Positions 50,413 to 58,874 of a stretch of 64,000 nt of DNA are shown piece by piece. Position numbers and translations under genes: made by a program. The DNA is from Actinoplanes sandaracinus (GTDB lineage Bacteria > Actinomycetota > Actinomycetes > Mycobacteriales > Micromonosporaceae). Positions within the stretch are counted from its first letter, which is position 1; the number at the start of each line of letters is the position of its first letter. The stretch covers positions 228,589 through 292,588 of the forward strand of contig NZ_JASCTH010000008.1 in the NCBI RefSeq assembly GCF_030009775.1. The letters run 5' to 3'. The notes beneath the pieces were generated by a model. It was not told the origin of the DNA and did no database searches. It worked only from the letters and a program-made list of their open reading frames with translations.

Positions 50413-51338
50413 TCTGTGCTCCCCATCAGGGTATCGGCTCCGGCGTCGAGGAGATCGATGGCAAGTGCCTTGCCGATCTCCGCCGCGCCGGCGGGCGTTC
50501 CGGTGCGCGACAGACGGATGGCTCGAAGCCCATCCGGGCTGATCACCGCACCGCGCAGATAAATCTCGTCGCCGTCGTCGCCCTCAGCGACTTCGGCGTG
50601 TGCCGCGACCGGTGCGGAGCACCCGGCCTCGAGCGTGGCAAGCATCGACCGCTCCGCCACCACGGCGGCGCGGGTCGGTGCGTGATCGAGTGCGGACAGC
50701 AGCTCGATCAGGTCGGTGTCGTCGGCCCGGCACTCCACCGCCAGCGCTCCCTGAGCGGGGGCGGGCAGCATCAGCATCGGGTCGAGCGTCTCGGTGATCT
50801 CCGCAGAACGGCCGAGACGGGCCACTCCGGCCCGGGCGAGAACGACGGCATCGAGATCAGCCTCGGGTCCGAGTACCCGGGCGATACGCGAGTCGACGTT
50901 CCCTCGGATCGGTGTGACCTGCAAGTCTAGGCCCAGAGCGTGCAATTGCGCGACACGGCGCACTGCACCGGTGCCGATGGTCGACCCCGGCGGCAGCTCG
51001 GTCAAGGTCAGGCCGTCACGGGCGATCAGGGCGTCCCGCGGGTCCTCCCGGGGCGGCACCGCGGCGATGTGCAGGCGAGGGTGCTCGGCGGTGGGCAGGT
51101 CCTTGTACGAGTGGACGGCGAAGTCGATCTCACCGGCCAGCAGGGCGTCCCGCAGCGCGGACACGAACACACCGACCCCGAGCTGAGCCACCGGAGCGTC
51201 GGATCGGTCGCCGGGGGTGACGATCCGGACCAGCTCGACCGGGCGGCCGGTGGCGGCGGTCACGTCGTCGGCGACCATCTGCGACTGGGTGAGCGCCAGG
51301 GCGCTGCCCCGCGTCCCCAGACGAAGCGGTGTGCTCAC
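50409..51338 (-). CDS. hemC: Hydroxymethylbilane synthase HemC
   Basis: 309-residue porphobilinogen deaminase that links four porphobilinogens. It starts with [20 protein letters not shown] and has [14 protein letters not shown] with the catalytic Asp, [10 protein letters not shown], and [12 protein letters not shown]. The dipyrromethane cofactor Cys is in [14 protein letters not shown] (about 237). The GTG start overlaps the hemA stop, and the stop overlaps the cobA/hemD start, each by 4 bases, so rex-hemA-hemC-cobA/hemD is a single tightly coupled operon. Confidence 0.96.
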   Translation of the reverse strand: MSTPLRLGTRGSALALTQSQMVADDVTAATGRPVELVRIVTPGDRSDAPVAQLGVGVFVSALRDALLAGEIDFAVHSYKDLPTAEHPRLHIAAVPPREDPRDALIARDGLTLTELPPGSTIGTGAVRRVAQLHALGLDLQVTPIRGNVDSRIARVLGPEADLDAVVLARAGVARLGRSAEITETLDPMLMLPAPAQGALAVECRADDTDLIELLSALDHAPTRAAVVAERSMLATLEAGCSAPVAAHAEVAEGDDGDEIYLRGAVISPDGLRAIRLSRTGTPAGAAEIGKALAIDLLDAGADTLMGSTE

Positions 51339-52636
51339 GGCTTTCCCCCGATCTCCGGCACCGCGTCAGCCTGGGTGGCGAGCGGCACGTCCAGGTCGAA
51401 CAATTCGCGGAGCAGGGCCGCGTACTGGTCTCCGCCGGGCTCGGCGGCGAGCTGGCGGACACGCACCGTGGGTGAGTGCAGCAGCTGCTGGACGACCCGG
51501 TGCAGGGTACGGGAAACATCCGCCCGCTGCTCCTCGGTGAAATCCGGCCGCCTGGAGATCAACTTGCGCATCTCCGTCGACATGACCTCTTCCGCGCGGG
51601 TGCGCAGTGCCGCCACCGTAGGCGCGATCTCCGCCCCGCGCAGCCAGCCGAGGAAGCCGTCCACCTCACTCGCGACGATCTGCTCGACGGCCGCGGTCTC
51701 GGCCACCGCCGGCTGGGTGCGGCGCCCGGCGGCGAGACTGTCGATGTCGACGACGACCATGCCCGGCAGTTCAGCGGCGTCGGGCGCCACGTCCCGGGGG
51801 ACGGCCAGGTCGAGGACGACCAGCTCCTTGACGGCGAGCGCCTTCGCCAGACGGTCACGGGTCAGCACCGGCTCGGTGGAGGCGGTGGCCGTGACCACGA
51901 TGTCGACCTCACCGAGCACCGCGTCGAGCTGCTCGAAACCGACGGCGATCGCGCCGTACGCCTCGGCCAGCCGGTCGGCCCGATCGTGGCTGCGGTTGGT
52001 GATCCGCAGCGGGCCGACGCCGGCCCGGGTGAGCGTGGCCACCGACAGGGCGCCCATCGCACCGGCGCCGATGACCAGCGCGGACCGCCCGGTCAGGTCG
52101 CCGCCGAAGTGCTCGGCGGCCACATCGAGGGCGGCGGTGACGACGCTCTGCCCGGCCCGGTCGATGCCGGTCTCGGCGTGGGCCCGCTTGCCGACCCGCA
52201 GCGCCTGCTGCATCAGCTCGTGCAGCAGCCGCCCGGCCGAGTCGACCTCGGTCGCCGCGTGGTACGCGTCACGCAGTTGCCCGAGGATCTGCGCCTCACC
52301 GACGACCATCGAGTCGAGGCCGGACGACACCCGGAACGAGTGCCGGACCGCCGCTTCGCCGTAGTGCACGTAGAGATGACCGGCCAACTCGGTGGCCGGG
52401 ATGCCGGAGTGCTCGGACAGCACGTTGCAGATGTCGCCGAGGCCGCCGTGGAAGCCGCTGACCGCCGCGTACACCTCGACCCGGTTGCAGGTGGAGACGA
52501 CGACGGCCTCTCCCACGTACGGCTGGGCGACCAGGCGTTGCAGCAGGTCGGGGACGGCGGACTCGGAGATGGCGAGGCGCTCCAGGACCGCGACGTCAGC
52601 GGTGCGGTACGAGGCGCCGATGCTGAGCAGGTTCAC
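51335..52636 (-). CDS. hemA: Glutamyl-tRNA reductase HemA
   Basis: 433-residue first enzyme of C5-pathway haem synthesis, reducing Glu-tRNA to glutamate-1-semialdehyde with NADPH. It begins [23 protein letters not shown]. The catalytic Cys50 is in [12 protein letters not shown]. The NADPH fold is [20 protein letters not shown], and the C-terminal dimerisation helix follows. The GTG start overlaps the rex stop by 4 bases. HemL, the next enzyme, is not in this window. HemA expression would follow Rex and thus the NADH/NAD+ ratio. Confidence 0.96.
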   Translation of the reverse strand: MNLLSIGASYRTADVAVLERLAISESAVPDLLQRLVAQPYVGEAVVVSTCNRVEVYAAVSGFHGGLGDICNVLSEHSGIPATELAGHLYVHYGEAAVRHSFRVSSGLDSMVVGEAQILGQLRDAYHAATEVDSAGRLLHELMQQALRVGKRAHAETGIDRAGQSVVTAALDVAAEHFGGDLTGRSALVIGAGAMGALSVATLTRAGVGPLRITNRSHDRADRLAEAYGAIAVGFEQLDAVLGEVDIVVTATASTEPVLTRDRLAKALAVKELVVLDLAVPRDVAPDAAELPGMVVVDIDSLAAGRRTQPAVAETAAVEQIVASEVDGFLGWLRGAEIAPTVAALRTRAEEVMSTEMRKLISRRPDFTEEQRADVSRTLHRVVQQLLHSPTVRVRQLAAEPGGDQYAALLRELFDLDVPLATQADAVPEIGGKP

Positions 52637-53421
52637 GAACCGACCGCCTCCTGATTTCCCGGCACGGCGTTCCCCGGCGCTGCCTTCCCCGGCGCGGCAT
52701 CGGCCGCCACGGCGGCGGCCCGGCCGCCCGGGAGCGCGGTCAGGGACGCCTTGCGGTGCTCGTGGAACGAAAGGATCTGGAGCTCGATGGCGAGATCCAC
52801 CTTACGGACGTCGACGTTGGGCGGCACCGAGAGAACTCCCGGGGCGAAGTTGAGAATGCTCGTCACCCCCGCGGCGATCAGCGCGTCGGCGACCGCCTGC
52901 GCGGTTCCGGGCGGGGTGGCGATGACGCCGATCGCGATCGACTCCTCGGCCGCGATCCGCTCCAGGTCGTCGGTGTGCTGCACGATGAGGCCGTTGATCT
53001 CCTCACCGACCTTCTTCGGGTCGGCATCGAAGAGCGCCACCACCCGGAAGCCCCGGCTGGCGAAGCCGGCGTAACCGGCCAGGGCGTGCCCAAGATTGCC
53101 GACGCCGACCAGGCAGACCGCGCGGTTCTTGTCGAGACCGAGGATGTACTCGATCTGGTAGACGAGCAGGGCGACGTCATAACCGACGCCACGTGTGCCG
53201 TACGACCCGAGGTGGGAGAGGTCTTTGCGGAGCTTGGCCGAGTTGACCCCGGCGGCTGCGGCCAGACCCTCGCTGGAGACCGTCTCCGCGCCGGTCTCGG
53301 CGAGGTGATGGAGGGCGCGCAGGTATTCCGGAAGTCGCGCGATGGTCGCCTCCGGTAGATCCGGGAAGGCCGGGACGCCATCGGCTTCGCCGGGCGTGCT
53401 TCCGTGACGCTGCTGGCTCAT
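52633..53421 (-). CDS. rex: Redox-sensing repressor Rex
   Basis: 262-residue NADH-sensing repressor. Winged-helix N-terminus: LPEATIARLPEYLRALHHLAE and the recognition part GVNSAKLRKDLSHLGSYGTRGVGYDV, typical Rex. The Rossmann fold is VCLVGVGNLGHALAGYAGF, followed by VVALFDADPKKVGEEINGL; the C-terminal SILNFAPGVLSVP is also diagnostic. The last 25 residues are Ala/Gly/Pro-rich and disordered. ATG 53421 gives MSQQRHGS. It is the first gene of the rex-hemA-hemC-cobA/hemD operon, as in Streptomyces, with a Rex operator upstream for autoregulation. Confidence 0.96.
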   Translation of the reverse strand: MSQQRHGSTPGEADGVPAFPDLPEATIARLPEYLRALHHLAETGAETVSSEGLAAAAGVNSAKLRKDLSHLGSYGTRGVGYDVALLVYQIEYILGLDKNRAVCLVGVGNLGHALAGYAGFASRGFRVVALFDADPKKVGEEINGLIVQHTDDLERIAAEESIAIGVIATPPGTAQAVADALIAAGVTSILNFAPGVLSVPPNVDVRKVDLAIELQILSFHEHRKASLTALPGGRAAAVAADAAPGKAAPGNAVPGNQEAVGS

Positions 53422-53534
53422 CTGACTCCGTGCCGACGAGGCGGACCTGCGGTGAGCCCTGTCTGTGCGATACCGGTGAAACCCTCTGGGGGTGGCTGTG
53501 GTAGCGGGGCTCGTCGGAGTCACAGAGTAGGCGC

Positions 53535-53552
53535 TTGTGAAGGCGTGCACAA
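53535..53552. promoter_or_regulatory. Rex operator (ROP)
   Basis: TTGTGAAGGCGTGCACAA. The inner 16 bases match the consensus TGTGAACGCGTTCACA at 14 positions. It lies 114 bases upstream of the rex ATG, in the promoter region of the rex-hem operon. Confidence 0.85.
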
Positions 53553-53653
53553 ATCGCGATCTTGCCGGGACAATTGGACAAGATCGACCCGGCTGTGTTA
53601 GTCGGGCCGACCTGTCGAGTATTACCGCTTCCACCCCGCCAGGGCCACCTGGC

Positions 53654-54295
53654 TCAGAGTGACATGGCCATCTTTACCGCTTCCACCAGCGTGTCGGCGA
53701 CCGGACGGCCGGATTCACGCAACCGTGCGGGGTGGGTGAACCCGCCGGTGTAGAGGACCGCCTGCCCGCCGACCGACTCGGCGGCCTCCGCGTCGTCCAG
53801 CGAATCGCCGATCAGCACCACGTCGGCGCCGGCCACGCCGAGCTCGGCCAGGTGCGCGGCGAGATGCCCGGCCTTGAAGCCGCCGCCCAGCTCGGCACGC
53901 AGGCCGTCAATGCGGGTGAAGAGGCCGGCCAGCCCGTAGCCCTCGACCGCCGGGACGAGCTCGCTGTGGAACCACATGGAGAGCAGCGACTGGCTGCCCG
54001 GCCAGGTCTTGATCGCGGCCATCGCGTCGGCGGCCAGGGAGACGTCGGTCAGCCCCAGGCGGTACGCGTCGTGAAAGATCTTGTCGAGCCGCCCGAACTC
54101 CTCGGCGTCCACCGCCCGGCCGAGCATCTCGGCGTAGAACTCGGCCACCGGGCGGCGGAAGGCCCGCCGGTGCTCGTCGGCGTCCACCGCGCGGCCGCCG
54201 ACGTGGGCGAAGGCACCGTTGGTCGACGCGACCACCAGGTGGAGATCGTCGAGAAGTGTTCCGTTCCAGTCCCAGACCAAATGCTTTGCTGTCAC
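53654..54295 (-). CDS. HAD-family phosphatase
   Basis: 213-residue HAD hydrolase. Motif I is VWDWNGTLLDD with Asp nucleophile and Asn in place of the acid/base Asp, the D-W-N variant seen in Gph-like proteins. Motif IV is VLIGDSLDDAEAA. A helical cap lies between. GTG 54295 is chosen since it is 11 bases after the glutaredoxin stop; a longer start at 54322 would overlap that gene. It resembles a phosphoglycolate-phosphatase-like protein. In this locus of other actinobacteria a HAD gene (SerB-like in mycobacteria) occupies a similar place. Confidence 0.85.
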   Translation of the reverse strand: MTAKHLVWDWNGTLLDDLHLVVASTNGAFAHVGGRAVDADEHRRAFRRPVAEFYAEMLGRAVDAEEFGRLDKIFHDAYRLGLTDVSLAADAMAAIKTWPGSQSLLSMWFHSELVPAVEGYGLAGLFTRIDGLRAELGGGFKAGHLAAHLAELGVAGADVVLIGDSLDDAEAAESVGGQAVLYTGGFTHPARLRESGRPVADTLVEAVKMAMSL

Positions 54296-54305
54296 CCGCG
54301 AGAAA

Positions 54306-54551
54306 CTACAGGCGGGGCTCACCCGGTTGTCGAGCCAAATCCCGCAGCAGCCGGTCCTCCTCGATCCGCCAGTAGCCGTGCTCCTTGCCGTCCAGCAGCA
54401 CCACCGGCACCCGGTCGCCGTAGTCGCGTTCCAGCTCGATCGACGAGTCCACGTCGACCCGGGCCCACTGTCCCGGCGCGATCCGGTCCAGCGTCCGCTC
54501 GGCCACCTCGCACAGGTGACATCCGTCCCGGCTGATCAGGGTCAGTCTCAC
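54306..54551 (-). CDS. Glutaredoxin-like protein
   Basis: 81-residue thioredoxin-fold protein with active site SRDGCHLCEVAE (CxxC at residues about 10-13, CHLC), cis-Pro VPVVLLDGKEHGYWRIEED, and the short C-terminal helix. This is the DUF836/glutaredoxin family (Rv0508 type). The GTG start overlaps the acyl-CoA ligase stop by 4 bases. It would reduce disulfides or mixed thiols, here perhaps with mycothiol. It belongs to a conserved redox neighbourhood that also holds rex and hemA. Confidence 0.9.
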   Translation of the reverse strand: MRLTLISRDGCHLCEVAERTLDRIAPGQWARVDVDSSIELERDYGDRVPVVLLDGKEHGYWRIEEDRLLRDLARQPGEPRL

Positions 54552-56041
54552 AGGTCCCTCTTCCGTACCTTGCCGATCGCCGTCCGCGGCAGTTCGGCCA
54601 CCAACTCGACGCCCGGCAGCTTGAACCGGGCCAGCCGGGCCGCGCAGTGCACCTGCAACTCGGTCGCGCTGGGCGGCGGATCGCCGGAGACCACCACGTA
54701 CGCGTGCGGGCGCTGGCCGGTCTCGGTGTCCGGCACGCCGACCACGGCGGCCGCCGTCACCCGTGGATGCGCCGCCAGCACCCGCTCGATCTCGGCCGGG
54801 TAGACGTTGAAGCCGTTCACCAGGATCAGCTCGCCGATCCGGTCGACCAGCACTAGGTCGCCGTCGCCGTCGGCGTACGCGATGTCGCCGGTGGGCCACC
54901 AGCCGTCCGGGCCGGGGCCGTCACGGCCGTCCGGCCAGTAACCGGAGAACACGTTCGCCCCGCGCACCACGATCTCGCCCGGATCGGTGCCGGCGGACTC
55001 CGCCACCTCGAGGCCCTCATCGACCGAGGCGGTGCCGTCCCGCCACAATTCGGCGCCGGAGACGGTGCGCAGCAGCAGCTCGACACCGGGCAGCGGGCGG
55101 CCGATCGAGCCGCTCTTGTCCCGGTCGCTGACGGCGGTCGTGGTCAGCACCGGGGCGGTTTCGGTCAGGCCGTACCCGATGAGGATGGCCCGGCCGGTCA
55201 GGGCGCGGTAGCGCGCGGCGACACCGCCGTCCAGCGGCGCCGCGCCGCACACCGCGGTCCGCACGCCGGCCAGCGCCGCGCCGGCCTCCGGGAGCGCGGT
55301 CCACGCCTGGTACATCCCGGGCACCCCGACCGTGACGGTCACCGCGTGCCGGGTGATTATTTCCAGACTCTCCACCGGGTCGAAGCGCTCGACCAGCACC
55401 CCGGTCGCCGCGTGGTGCGCCACGCTGCCGAGCCCGGTGTTCAAGCCGTAGGCGTGGAAGAACGGCACCGCCAGCAGCACGACGTCGTCCGGCCCGACCA
55501 CCGCCGGCTCGATGCGGTCCAACTGGTCGTGGTTGGCGGCGAGGGCGGCGTGGGTGAGCATCGCGCCCTTCGGGCGCCCGCTCGTCCCCGAGGTGTAGAG
55601 CAGAACGGCGAGATCATCATTCTTCGGTACGCCGTGGGCGTGCCCGCCGTCCGCAAGAGGCGCGCCGGTCGCCTCCGGGGACGGGCGGCCCTCCGCGGGC
55701 AACGGGCCGTCGACGGTCAGAGCCGCACCGGAGTCGGCGATCGCGAACTCCCGCTCGTCGGCGGTGTAGCCCGGGTTGAGCGGCACCGCCACCCGGCCGG
55801 CGCGGAGCACCCCGAAGTAGACGGCGGCGAAGTCGGCCGTGTTGCCGAGCAGCAGCGCGACCCGGTCGCCGGGCGCGGTGCGCGAGGCGATCCAGCGGGC
55901 CGCCGCGGACACTCGCGCGTCCAGTTCCGCCCAGGTGACGGATGCGTCCCCGGCGATCAGCGCGGGCCGGCCGGGACGGCGTCGGGCGGCCTCGGCAACG
56001 GGGTCGCGCGCGGGTTCCTCCACGAGGCCCGAGTCTGGCAC
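54548..56041 (-). CDS. AMP-dependent acyl-CoA synthetase/ligase
   Basis: 497-residue adenylate-forming enzyme that activates a carboxylic acid to acyl-AMP and then acyl-CoA. AMP-binding motif LLYTSGTSGRPKGAMLTHAAL, ATP loop GYGLTETAPVL, adenosine/ribose WWPTGDIAYADGDGDLVLVDR, and the C-terminal hinge with catalytic Lys near PRTAIGKVRKRDL. The acid is unknown; residues are typical of fatty-acyl or aryl-CoA ligases. GTG 56041 with GGAGGGG about 5 bases upstream is the start. It is divergent from bldN, with glutaredoxin and HAD genes downstream on the same strand. Confidence 0.92.
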   Translation of the reverse strand: MPDSGLVEEPARDPVAEAARRRPGRPALIAGDASVTWAELDARVSAAARWIASRTAPGDRVALLLGNTADFAAVYFGVLRAGRVAVPLNPGYTADEREFAIADSGAALTVDGPLPAEGRPSPEATGAPLADGGHAHGVPKNDDLAVLLYTSGTSGRPKGAMLTHAALAANHDQLDRIEPAVVGPDDVVLLAVPFFHAYGLNTGLGSVAHHAATGVLVERFDPVESLEIITRHAVTVTVGVPGMYQAWTALPEAGAALAGVRTAVCGAAPLDGGVAARYRALTGRAILIGYGLTETAPVLTTTAVSDRDKSGSIGRPLPGVELLLRTVSGAELWRDGTASVDEGLEVAESAGTDPGEIVVRGANVFSGYWPDGRDGPGPDGWWPTGDIAYADGDGDLVLVDRIGELILVNGFNVYPAEIERVLAAHPRVTAAAVVGVPDTETGQRPHAYVVVSGDPPPSATELQVHCAARLARFKLPGVELVAELPRTAIGKVRKRDL

Positions 56042-56309
56042 AAAGGCCCCTCCACCGGGACGCCGGACATCCGGTCCGTCCGGAATGCGGCTTGTTCCAT
56101 CAACGTGACCTTGACGAGGGTTGCCGAGTTCGGCGCGATTCGCGGCTTTGCGCGCACCGCACACGGTGTGCGACTCCGCGTGTCCGAAGTCGGCAATACT
56201 TCCGCTCTTAGTAACGGAATCACACCAACGGGTGAGGGCGACCGGCTTTTCCGCGGGTTGTCCCACCCCTTTTGTTGTGAGTGACCACCCTCATCCCGAG
56301 GAGGCCGCT
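56042..56309. other. Divergent promoter region of acyl-CoA ligase and bldN
   Basis: 268 bases without a gene between the ligase start and the small frame before bldN. It must hold both promoters. It includes TTTTGTTGTGAGTGACC near 56267-56285, whose TGAC part could belong to a BldD site, but I cannot match the full consensus. Confidence 0.4.
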
Positions 56310-56405
56310 GTGCCCCACAAAGCACAAAATCACGGTGAATCTACGTCTGGCGGGACGGATTCGCTGTCATGGCAGCAGGCCCGCCGGGTTGAGGAGGCGC
56401 AGTGA
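56310..56405 (+). CDS. Possible 31-residue leader ORF coupled to bldN
   Basis: GTG-initiated frame of 31 codons (VPHKAQNHGE...RRVEEAQ), hydrophilic and basic then acidic at the end. GAGGAGG lies 5 bases before the GTG, as strong a ribosome site as any in the window. The TGA stop overlaps the GTG of bldN by 3 bases within GTGA, the same coupling used in the hem operon. The frame is open further upstream without another site. No homologue is recognised. A second GAGGAGG inside its 3' end serves bldN. It may be a real regulatory leader peptide, or chance. Confidence 0.45.
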   Translation: MPHKAQNHGESTSGGTDSLSWQQARRVEEAQ

Positions 56406-57445
56406 CTCATGTGTACGCCGAGGACCCGTACCACCGCGATGTCCTCGCGGCCCGCCACGCGCTCACCGAGGGGCTGAACGTTCTGCGCGATTCAGTGAAC
56501 CATTTTCAACCTGGCATCGGCCTTGGAGTGTCCTGGATGATGACGGGCACCGGGCCGCAGCGCCCTCGCCACGTTGAAAAAAGTTCATTCGACGGCGTGA
56601 TCGTCAACGCGATCCGTGGTGACAGCTCGAAGCAGACCGGCAGTCGCCGGACGCCCAACGGGCCCCCCGCGGTCGCGTCGCCGCAATCCGGCAACGGCAA
56701 GTTCAGCGGCGGCCGCGTGGGCGGACCCCGGACACCGTCTCAGCCCACCGCGGGCCAGCGGTCCAACATCGGCGAGGGTGAGACCGTCGCCGGCGACCAC
56801 ACCGTGGTCCTCCCGACGCAGAGCACCACCGGCCCCCCCACCGAGGCCACTCCACCGAAGGCCCGGCCCGACCGCGGTGATCCGGCCGCCGAGGTGTGGG
56901 CCCTCGTCGAGCGGGCCCAGGCCGGCGAGTCCGAGGCGTTCGGGCTGATCTACGACCGTTACGTCGACACCGTCTTCCGGTTCGTCTACTTCCGCGTCGG
57001 TAACCGGCAGCTCGCCGAGGACCTCACCTCGGACACCTTCCTGCGCGCTCTCAAGCGCATCGGCAGCTTCACCTGGCAGGGCCGTGACCTCGGCGCCTGG
57101 CTGGTGACGATCGCCCGGAACCTGGTCGCCGACCATTTCAAGTCCGGCCGGTACCGCCTGGAGGTGACCACCGGCGACGTGCTCGACGCCGACCGCGAGG
57201 ACCGGGGCCCGGAGGGCAGCCCGGAGTCCGCGGTGGTCGACCACATCACCAACGTCGCTCTGCTCACCGCGGTCAAGCAGCTCAACCCGGAACAGCAGGA
57301 GTGCATCGTGCTCCGGTTCCTCCAGGGCTTCTCGGTGGCCGAGACCGCGCAGACCATGGGGAAGAACGAGGGAGCCATCAAGGCGCTGCAGTACCGGGCG
57401 GTGCGCGCGCTCAACCGGCTTCTGCCGGACGGGTTCCAATCTTGA
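56402..57445 (+). CDS. bldN: Developmental ECF sigma factor BldN
   Basis: 347-residue ECF sigma factor, ortholog of BldN (SCO3323), needed for aerial mycelium formation in streptomycetes. Sigma region 2 starts near residue 177 (FGLIYDRYVDTVFRFVYFRVG, then EDLTSDTFLRALKRIGSF and GAWLVTIARNLVADHFKS). Region 4 (about 289-345) has LNPEQQECIVLRFLQGFSVAETAQTMGKNEGAIKALQYRAVRAL. The match in sequence to BldN is striking. The N-terminal extension is about 165 residues, Gly/Pro/Ser-rich, against roughly 85-90 in S. coelicolor, where it is processed. The GTG start follows GAGGAGG by 4 bases. rsbN follows. Confidence 0.93.
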   Translation: MTHVYAEDPYHRDVLAARHALTEGLNVLRDSVNHFQPGIGLGVSWMMTGTGPQRPRHVEKSSFDGVIVNAIRGDSSKQTGSRRTPNGPPAVASPQSGNGKFSGGRVGGPRTPSQPTAGQRSNIGEGETVAGDHTVVLPTQSTTGPPTEATPPKARPDRGDPAAEVWALVERAQAGESEAFGLIYDRYVDTVFRFVYFRVGNRQLAEDLTSDTFLRALKRIGSFTWQGRDLGAWLVTIARNLVADHFKSGRYRLEVTTGDVLDADREDRGPEGSPESAVVDHITNVALLTAVKQLNPEQQECIVLRFLQGFSVAETAQTMGKNEGAIKALQYRAVRALNRLLPDGFQS

Positions 57446-57497
57446 CCGGGCGTCCGCGGATGTCGATCTCCGATACCCGATGGCACCGTCGCACACC

Positions 57498-57526
57498 CGT
57501 AACCGGGGCCGCGTGTCGCGCGTTTG
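57498..57526 (+). promoter_or_regulatory. Candidate BldN-dependent promoter
   Basis: CGTAAC (57498-57503), 17 bases, then CGTTTG (57521-57526). The BldN consensus recalled from streptomycetes is about CGTAAC-N16-CGTTGA. It lies 95 bases before rsbN, whose own promoter is BldN-dependent in Streptomyces. Confidence 0.55.
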
Positions 57527-57531
57527 TCCGG

Positions 57532-57624
57532 ATGCGACCCGGAACCGTGAACGACGGCACGGTCGCCGGCGTCGGCCCGCTGGCCGGCGAGACATTAACA
57601 AGCGAGGGGAGGTGCCCACGGTGA
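57532..57624 (+). CDS. Possible 30-residue leader ORF coupled to rsbN
   Basis: ATG frame of 30 codons (MRPGTVNDGTVAG...), starting 5 bases after the putative -10 CGTTTG, and ending in TGA that overlaps the rsbN GTG by GTGA. It has no ribosome site, so it would need a leaderless transcript. The same start-stop overlap occurs at bldN. It may be chance in high-GC DNA; no homologue is recognised. Confidence 0.25.
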   Translation: MRPGTVNDGTVAGVGPLAGETLTSEGRCPR

Positions 57625-58775
57625 AGTTCGCGTTCCCGAACTCCCGGAGTGCCGAGCGCTTCGCGGAACTTATCGACGACACCGGCGGCACGCGTCGGCA
57701 CCACAGCCGTGGTCAAGCCGACGAGGAGCTCAACCGACTGGTCGCCATCGGCAGCCGGCTCTCCGCGGCCCGGCCCGGCGCAACGGTCGAATCCGAGTTC
57801 CGCGTCGGCCTGCGCGCCATGCTGGTCGCCACAGCCGAGCGGGACGGCATCGGGCGGACCGCCGCCGAAGCCGATCCCGAGGTGATCGTCGAGGCCGCCG
57901 TCCGGCGCCCGCTGTTCGGCCGCCGGATACGTGCCCGTGGAGCCATCGTGATCGGCGTAGCCGCCGGCGCGATGGCCGTCTCCGGGATTTCCGCGGCTAG
58001 CGAGAGCGCATCACCGGGCGACGCCCTGTACAGCGTCAAACGCCAGACCGAACGAGCGCAGCTGGCGATCGCCGGTTCCGATGTGACGCGGGGGCAGCTG
58101 TCGCTGGACTTCGCGCGGACCCGGCTCTCCGAGGCTGTCTCGATGAAGGGCGACGAGCCCGAGTTCGCGCTGGTGCTGGACGACATGGACGCCGACACCC
58201 GCAAGGGGGTACGGCTGCTGACCACGTCGTCGGTGGCTCAGCGGGACACCAAACCGCTGGCCACACTGGACGGCTTCGTCACCGACCAGCGCAAGTCGTT
58301 CGCCCCGGCCATGGAGAAGCTGTCCACGGCCAACCGCGAGCGGGCCACCGTGTCGCTCGGCCTGCTGGAGGACGTCGCCCAACGCGCCGACGACCTGCGC
58401 ACCGGGCTCGGCTGCGACAAGGTCACGCCGGCCGGTTCCGACGCGCTCGGGCCGAAACTGCGCGACTGCACGGCCGGATCCACCGGCGGCGGCGGGCCGG
58501 ACGTGACGTCCAGCCAGGATCAGAACGACAAGACCGGGACCAGGCAGGGTGGGCAGACCACGACGCCGAAGCCGTCCAAATCGGGAGCCGCCGTGGATCC
58601 CGCGGTGACCGGGCAGGCGACCGTTCCGGGCAAGTCGGCCGGACCGGGTGTGGCACCGGCCGTCAGCGGCGGGGCGGCCACGCCGGCGTCCGGCGTGCCG
58701 GTCGGCCCGCTGGACAGTGGGCCGGCGAACGAAGAAGACGGTGTGCTGGGCGGCCTGCTCGGCGACCTCTTCTGA
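57621..58775 (+). CDS. rsbN: RsbN-type membrane anti-sigma factor (DUF5667)
   Basis: 384-residue membrane protein, ortholog of RsbN that inhibits BldN. The cytoplasmic N-terminus (about 1-105) contains HHSRGQADEELNRLVAIGSRL and AEDPEVIVEAAV-like helices that should bind the sigma factor. One membrane helix (about 108-127, GAIVIGVAAGAMAVSGISA) follows. The outer domain is DUF5667 (SESASPGDALYSVKRQTERAQLAI, about 130-260) with a Pro/Gly/Thr-rich C-terminal tail. GTG 57621 with GGGGAGG 8 bases upstream sets the start. It follows bldN by 175 bases that hold a candidate BldN promoter. Confidence 0.9.
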   Translation: MKFAFPNSRSAERFAELIDDTGGTRRHHSRGQADEELNRLVAIGSRLSAARPGATVESEFRVGLRAMLVATAERDGIGRTAAEADPEVIVEAAVRRPLFGRRIRARGAIVIGVAAGAMAVSGISAASESASPGDALYSVKRQTERAQLAIAGSDVTRGQLSLDFARTRLSEAVSMKGDEPEFALVLDDMDADTRKGVRLLTTSSVAQRDTKPLATLDGFVTDQRKSFAPAMEKLSTANRERATVSLGLLEDVAQRADDLRTGLGCDKVTPAGSDALGPKLRDCTAGSTGGGGPDVTSSQDQNDKTGTRQGGQTTTPKPSKSGAAVDPAVTGQATVPGKSAGPGVAPAVSGGAATPASGVPVGPLDSGPANEEDGVLGGLLGDLF

Positions 58776-58785
58776 CGGAACTGGC

Positions 58786-58826
58786 GAGGGGCGGTGCCGG
58801 AGCTCATCACTCCGGGGCCGCCCCTC
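58786..58826 (+). terminator. Terminator after rsbN
   Basis: GAGGGGCGG...CCGGAG pairs with CTCCGG...CCGCCCCTC, a stem of about 15 pairs with two internal mismatches and a 7-base loop, between convergent rsbN and acyltransferase genes. Confidence 0.75.
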
Positions 58827-58874
58827 AACCGTCACTATAGGACGGACCGGGCGAACCGTGCCAGAAGAATGGCA

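Noticed and set aside
56267-56420. BldD operator upstream of bldN
   Set aside because: TGAC and GTGTA fragments exist, but the full consensus is not met by eye. A motif scan would be needed.
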